The position numbers and the translations under genes are program-made. Source: an uncultured Bacteroidota bacterium (GTDB lineage Bacteria > Bacteroidota > Bacteroidia > NS11-12g > UBA955). Taken from it: a DNA stretch of 15,868 nt. Location of the stretch: contig CAJBVU010000205.1 of assembly GCA_903959115.1 (NCBI GenBank), positions 1 through 15,868 of the forward strand, given 5' to 3'. How positions within the stretch are numbered: the stretch's first letter is position 1; every line of letters starts with the position of its first letter. This document shows positions 14,245-15,868 of the stretch, one piece after another. The notes beneath the pieces are model-generated. The model was not told the DNA's origin, searched no databases, and saw only the letters and a list, made by a program, of their open reading frames with translations.

Positions 14245-15492
14245 TCAACTTTCTTTCCCAGACGGTGATTCAAAAATTTCTAAATCAAATTGAGGAACAA
14301 CCGCCAGTACATGATCAAAAATATCAGCTGCGATATTCTCGTGGTCGATCCATTGTTTATCGCGGGTGAAACAATATAATTCTAATGGCAATCCTTTTTC
14401 GCTGGGAGAGAGTTGTCTCACTAGGGCCACCAATTTCTTATTGACTTTGGGATGTTGATCCACATAGCGGTACATATACTCTCTGAAAATCCCCACATTG
14501 GTTAGGTTTCTCCCGTTGGCGAGTACCGACTTGTCGATGCTGTTTTTGCTGTTGTATGCATCAATATCCTCTTGTTTTTTGTCGATATAGTCCCGAATCA
14601 ACGCGATTTTTTTATAGCGCTCCAACATTTCAGGGGTACAGAATTGGATTGTAGAAATCTTGATATTGATGGCGCGTTTCATTCTCCGGCCTTGGCTTTC
14701 TTCCATGCCTCTCCAGTTTTTGAACGAATCATTAATGAGTCCATGGGTTGGGATTGTGGTGATAGTGTTGTCCCAATTTTTGACTTTGATATTTGTAAGG
14801 TTAATTTCAATTACATGTCCGTCCGCACCGTATTTTGGTACCTCAATCCAATCATCCATTCTTACAATGTCGTTGCCTGAAATTTGAATGGATGCCACCA
14901 ATCCCAAAATGGTATCGCGGAATGTTAGAATGACCAAGGCTGAAAGGGCGCCGAAAGCCGTTAGCAAAGTCCACAGTGGTTTGTCTGTGATGTTGCTAAT
15001 TATAAATAGGATACCTACGGCGTAATTGATGATGTTTAACAGTTGGGTATACGATCCGATGGGTTTGTCTTTGAAGTCTTCTGAATTGAGTAAAAATACT
15101 TTGATGGCTCTGAGCACTGCTTGCACAAAACGGATGATAGCAATGATGATATACGCATCGATTAGATGTTGTAAAATATTGATCCAATCCGAGTTTTCAT
15201 TGAATATAAAAAGGAGTCCTTTTTTGGCAACGAATGCGGGGACGACATGTGCGAGATAGATAAAAACCCGCATTTCAACCAGAATATCGTCGTAGGTATT
15301 ATTGGATTTTTTTGCATATCGAGCCACCAATGTGAGGATGACTTTTCTAGAAACAAAATCGGCGATTGCAATAAGGGCAACGAGTCCCATCGTTAAAACG
15401 AGGGGGTGTAAAATTTCACAAGAATCGGCTGAGGCACCCGAATTTTGGAGTTGACGCATCAACCATTGTGAAAACTGAATTTTATAACTCAT
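14245..15492 (-). CDS. Mechanosensitive ion channel, YbdG/MscM-type MscS family
   Basis: An inner-membrane channel that opens under membrane tension to protect against osmotic shock. The 415 residues equal the length of E. coli YbdG. Hydrophobic segments lie at about 30-58, 74-97, 105-130, 150-167 and 172-205. The last holds the MscS pore-helix pattern (GALSALVILTFRDTILGLVA). The beta domain follows, with VRMDDWIEVP, GHVIEINLTNIKVKNWDN and the YbdG-like TIPTHGLINDSFKNWRGM (247-263). The insert between about 290 and 335 and the WIDHENIAADIFDHV tail also fit the YbdG subgroup rather than small MscS. It is a single gene between the protease operon (64-bp gap) and the tRNA gene (95-bp gap), with its own -7 element. 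Confidence 0.93.
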   Translation of the reverse strand: MSYKIQFSQWLMRQLQNSGASADSCEILHPLVLTMGLVALIAIADFVSRKVILTLVARYAKKSNNTYDDILVEMRVFIYLAHVVPAFVAKKGLLFIFNENSDWINILQHLIDAYIIIAIIRFVQAVLRAIKVFLLNSEDFKDKPIGSYTQLLNIINYAVGILFIISNITDKPLWTLLTAFGALSALVILTFRDTILGLVASIQISGNDIVRMDDWIEVPKYGADGHVIEINLTNIKVKNWDNTITTIPTHGLINDSFKNWRGMEESQGRRMKRAINIKISTIQFCTPEMLERYKKIALIRDYIDKKQEDIDAYNSKNSIDKSVLANGRNLTNVGIFREYMYRYVDQHPKVNKKLVALVRQLSPSEKGLPLELYCFTRDKQWIDHENIAADIFDHVLAVVPQFDLEIFESPSGKES

Positions 15493-15497
15493 TGTAG

Positions 15498-15505
15498 CAA
15501 ATATA
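15498..15505 (-). promoter_or_regulatory. -7 promoter element for the mechanosensitive channel gene
   Basis: The minus strand reads TATATTTG, a perfect TAnnTTTG, with 5 bases before the ATG at 15492. As with the protease gene, this predicts an mRNA with almost no 5' leader. No good TTTG lies at the -33 spacing. Confidence 0.5.
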
Positions 15506-15536
15506 AATTATCGATTTTGAATAAACTGTTATTCTT

Positions 15537-15580
15537 GCGACGCTTCTATTTTTCTCAGTATTTTAATGGTTTGGCGTCGC
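15537..15580. repeat. GC-rich inverted repeat around an AT-rich spacer, downstream of tRNA-Arg
   Basis: GCGACGC at 15537-15543 is the exact reverse complement of GCGTCGC at 15574-15580, with 30 mostly A/T bases between. It lies in the 95-bp gap after the tRNA 3' end and before the channel gene. It has no T-tract and is not a standard terminator. It might form a trailer structure on the tRNA transcript or be chance. Confidence 0.4.
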
Positions 15581-15587
15581 TGCCATG

Positions 15588-15659
15588 TGGTCCCGACAGG
15601 AATCGAACCTGTATCTAATGCTCCGGAGGCATTCGTAGTATCCATTCTACTACGGGACC
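15588..15659 (-). tRNA. tRNA-Arg (anticodon CCG)
   Basis: The 72 bases fold into a full cloverleaf: acceptor GGTCCCG/CGGGACC with discriminator A, D stem GTAG/CTAC with GG in the loop, anticodon stem AATGC/GCATT around loop CTCCGGA, a 4-base variable loop (AGAT), and T stem ACAGG/CCTGT around TTCGATT. Position 34-36 of the loop is CCG, which reads the arginine codon CGG. The CCA tail is not encoded and would be added after transcription. The tRNA has its own promoter just upstream. Confidence 0.96.
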
Positions 15660-15673
15660 ATGTATTGTTGAGG

Positions 15674-15704
15674 CAAGGGTATTAAAACGATACCGGTTTG
15701 CAAA
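15674..15704 (-). promoter_or_regulatory. Promoter for tRNA-Arg (-33 TTTG and -7 TACCCTTG)
   Basis: On the minus strand TTTG (15701-15704) is followed after exactly 19 bases by TACCCTTG (15674-15681), one mismatch from TAnnTTTG. The 19-base spacing is the typical Bacteroidota value. The predicted transcript start, near 15667-15670, would give a short leader before the mature tRNA end at 15659. Confidence 0.6.
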
Positions 15705-15707
15705 GAT

Positions 15708-15747
15708 AAACAAAGGGGAGGCCAATGCATTGGCCTCCCCTTTGTTT
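15708..15747. terminator. Strong bidirectional terminator: 40-bp perfect palindrome
   Basis: Two exact 20-base arms meet at the centre between 15727 and 15728, with the core GGGGAGGCC/GGCCTCCCC flanked by AAACAAA/TTTGTTT. Either strand gives a GC-rich hairpin followed by a T-rich tail. On the minus strand it lies 54 bases after the stop of the gene cut by the right edge and stops 3 bases short of the tRNA promoter, so it most likely ends that gene's transcript. Confidence 0.85.
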
Positions 15748-15801
15748 TCTGTTATAAATTTCCTCTTTGCGCCCCGGTGTAAAAGAGATTTCCCGTTGCT
15801 T

Positions 15802-15868
15802 TTAGGCTGCACGCCAGAATTTGGCATATAGTCCGCCCAAAATTACATAAGGTACTATTGCATCCAAC
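15802..15868 (-). CDS. C-terminal end of an unidentified gene (5' part beyond window)
   Basis: Reading the minus strand in from the right edge gives LDAIVPYVILGGLYAKFWRA plus a final A, then a TAA stop at 15802-15804. The clean frame, the hydrophobic stretch ending in a charged tail, and the strong terminator after the stop suggest a real gene whose product ends in a membrane-like segment. Other frames here look poor. Twenty-one residues are too few to name a family. The 53 bases between this stop and the terminator hold nothing I recognise. Confidence 0.55.
   Translation of the reverse strand, partial: LDAIVPYVILGGLYAKFWRAA

Noticed and set aside
15615..15827. 70-codon minus-strand frame at the right end
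   Set aside because: It runs through the terminator palindrome and the tRNA gene, so it is not a credible protein; a different frame at 15802-15868 looks coding.
1..15868. Mobile element, defence system, CRISPR or biosynthetic cluster
   Set aside because: All genes are readable as housekeeping or envelope families with similar composition; no transposase, integrase, repeats in array or defence domains were seen.

Overview
The window looks like core chromosome of a member of the Bacteroidota. The signs are a moderate-to-low GC content, AT-rich gene starts without Shine-Dalgarno GGAGG, several perfect copies of the phylum's -7 promoter element TAnnTTTG, a RecQ with a long C-terminal HTH extension, a Bacteroidota-type beta-helix lipoprotein, and BshA of bacillithiol synthesis. 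I do not assign a genus. Coding density is very high, no stretch longer than about 145 bases lacks a gene, and I see no transposase, integrase, phage gene, CRISPR array or toxin pair.

Left part (1-4901). A minus-strand pair, kdsD then manC, is coupled by an ATGA overlap and makes precursors for surface glycans (arabinose-5-phosphate for Kdo, and GDP-mannose). It diverges from recQ on the plus strand, which is followed by a small ECF sigma factor that probably starts at TTG. manC runs off the left edge.

Middle (4898-6539). bshA (minus; bacillithiol, or at least its GlcNAc-malate intermediate) ends tail-to-tail with the sigma gene, the two stop codons sharing one CTAG. It diverges from tadA (plus), the tRNA adenosine-34 deaminase.

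Right part (6597-15868). A tightly packed minus-strand run reads, in transcription order: a carboxy-terminal processing protease (S41), a TSUP-family membrane transporter, a secreted M28 aminopeptidase with a PDZ domain, metF, rsgA and a beta-helix lipoprotein. Junctions are 22 bp, -4, 3, -1 and 4 bp, so this is very likely one transcript. It ends at a hairpin with a T8 tract lying over the tail of tadA. Upstream are an independent YbdG/MscM-type mechanosensitive channel gene and a tRNA-Arg(CCG) gene with its own good promoter. A 40-bp perfect palindrome (terminator) separates the tRNA from the last codons of another minus-strand gene cut by the right edge.

I find no convincing undescribed biological system here. 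The points most worth a second look are: -7 elements only 4-5 bases from start codons (possible leaderless mRNAs), an ECF sigma factor without an adjacent anti-sigma gene, a strong hairpin inside the lipoprotein gene, and the compact terminator-promoter-tRNA module.
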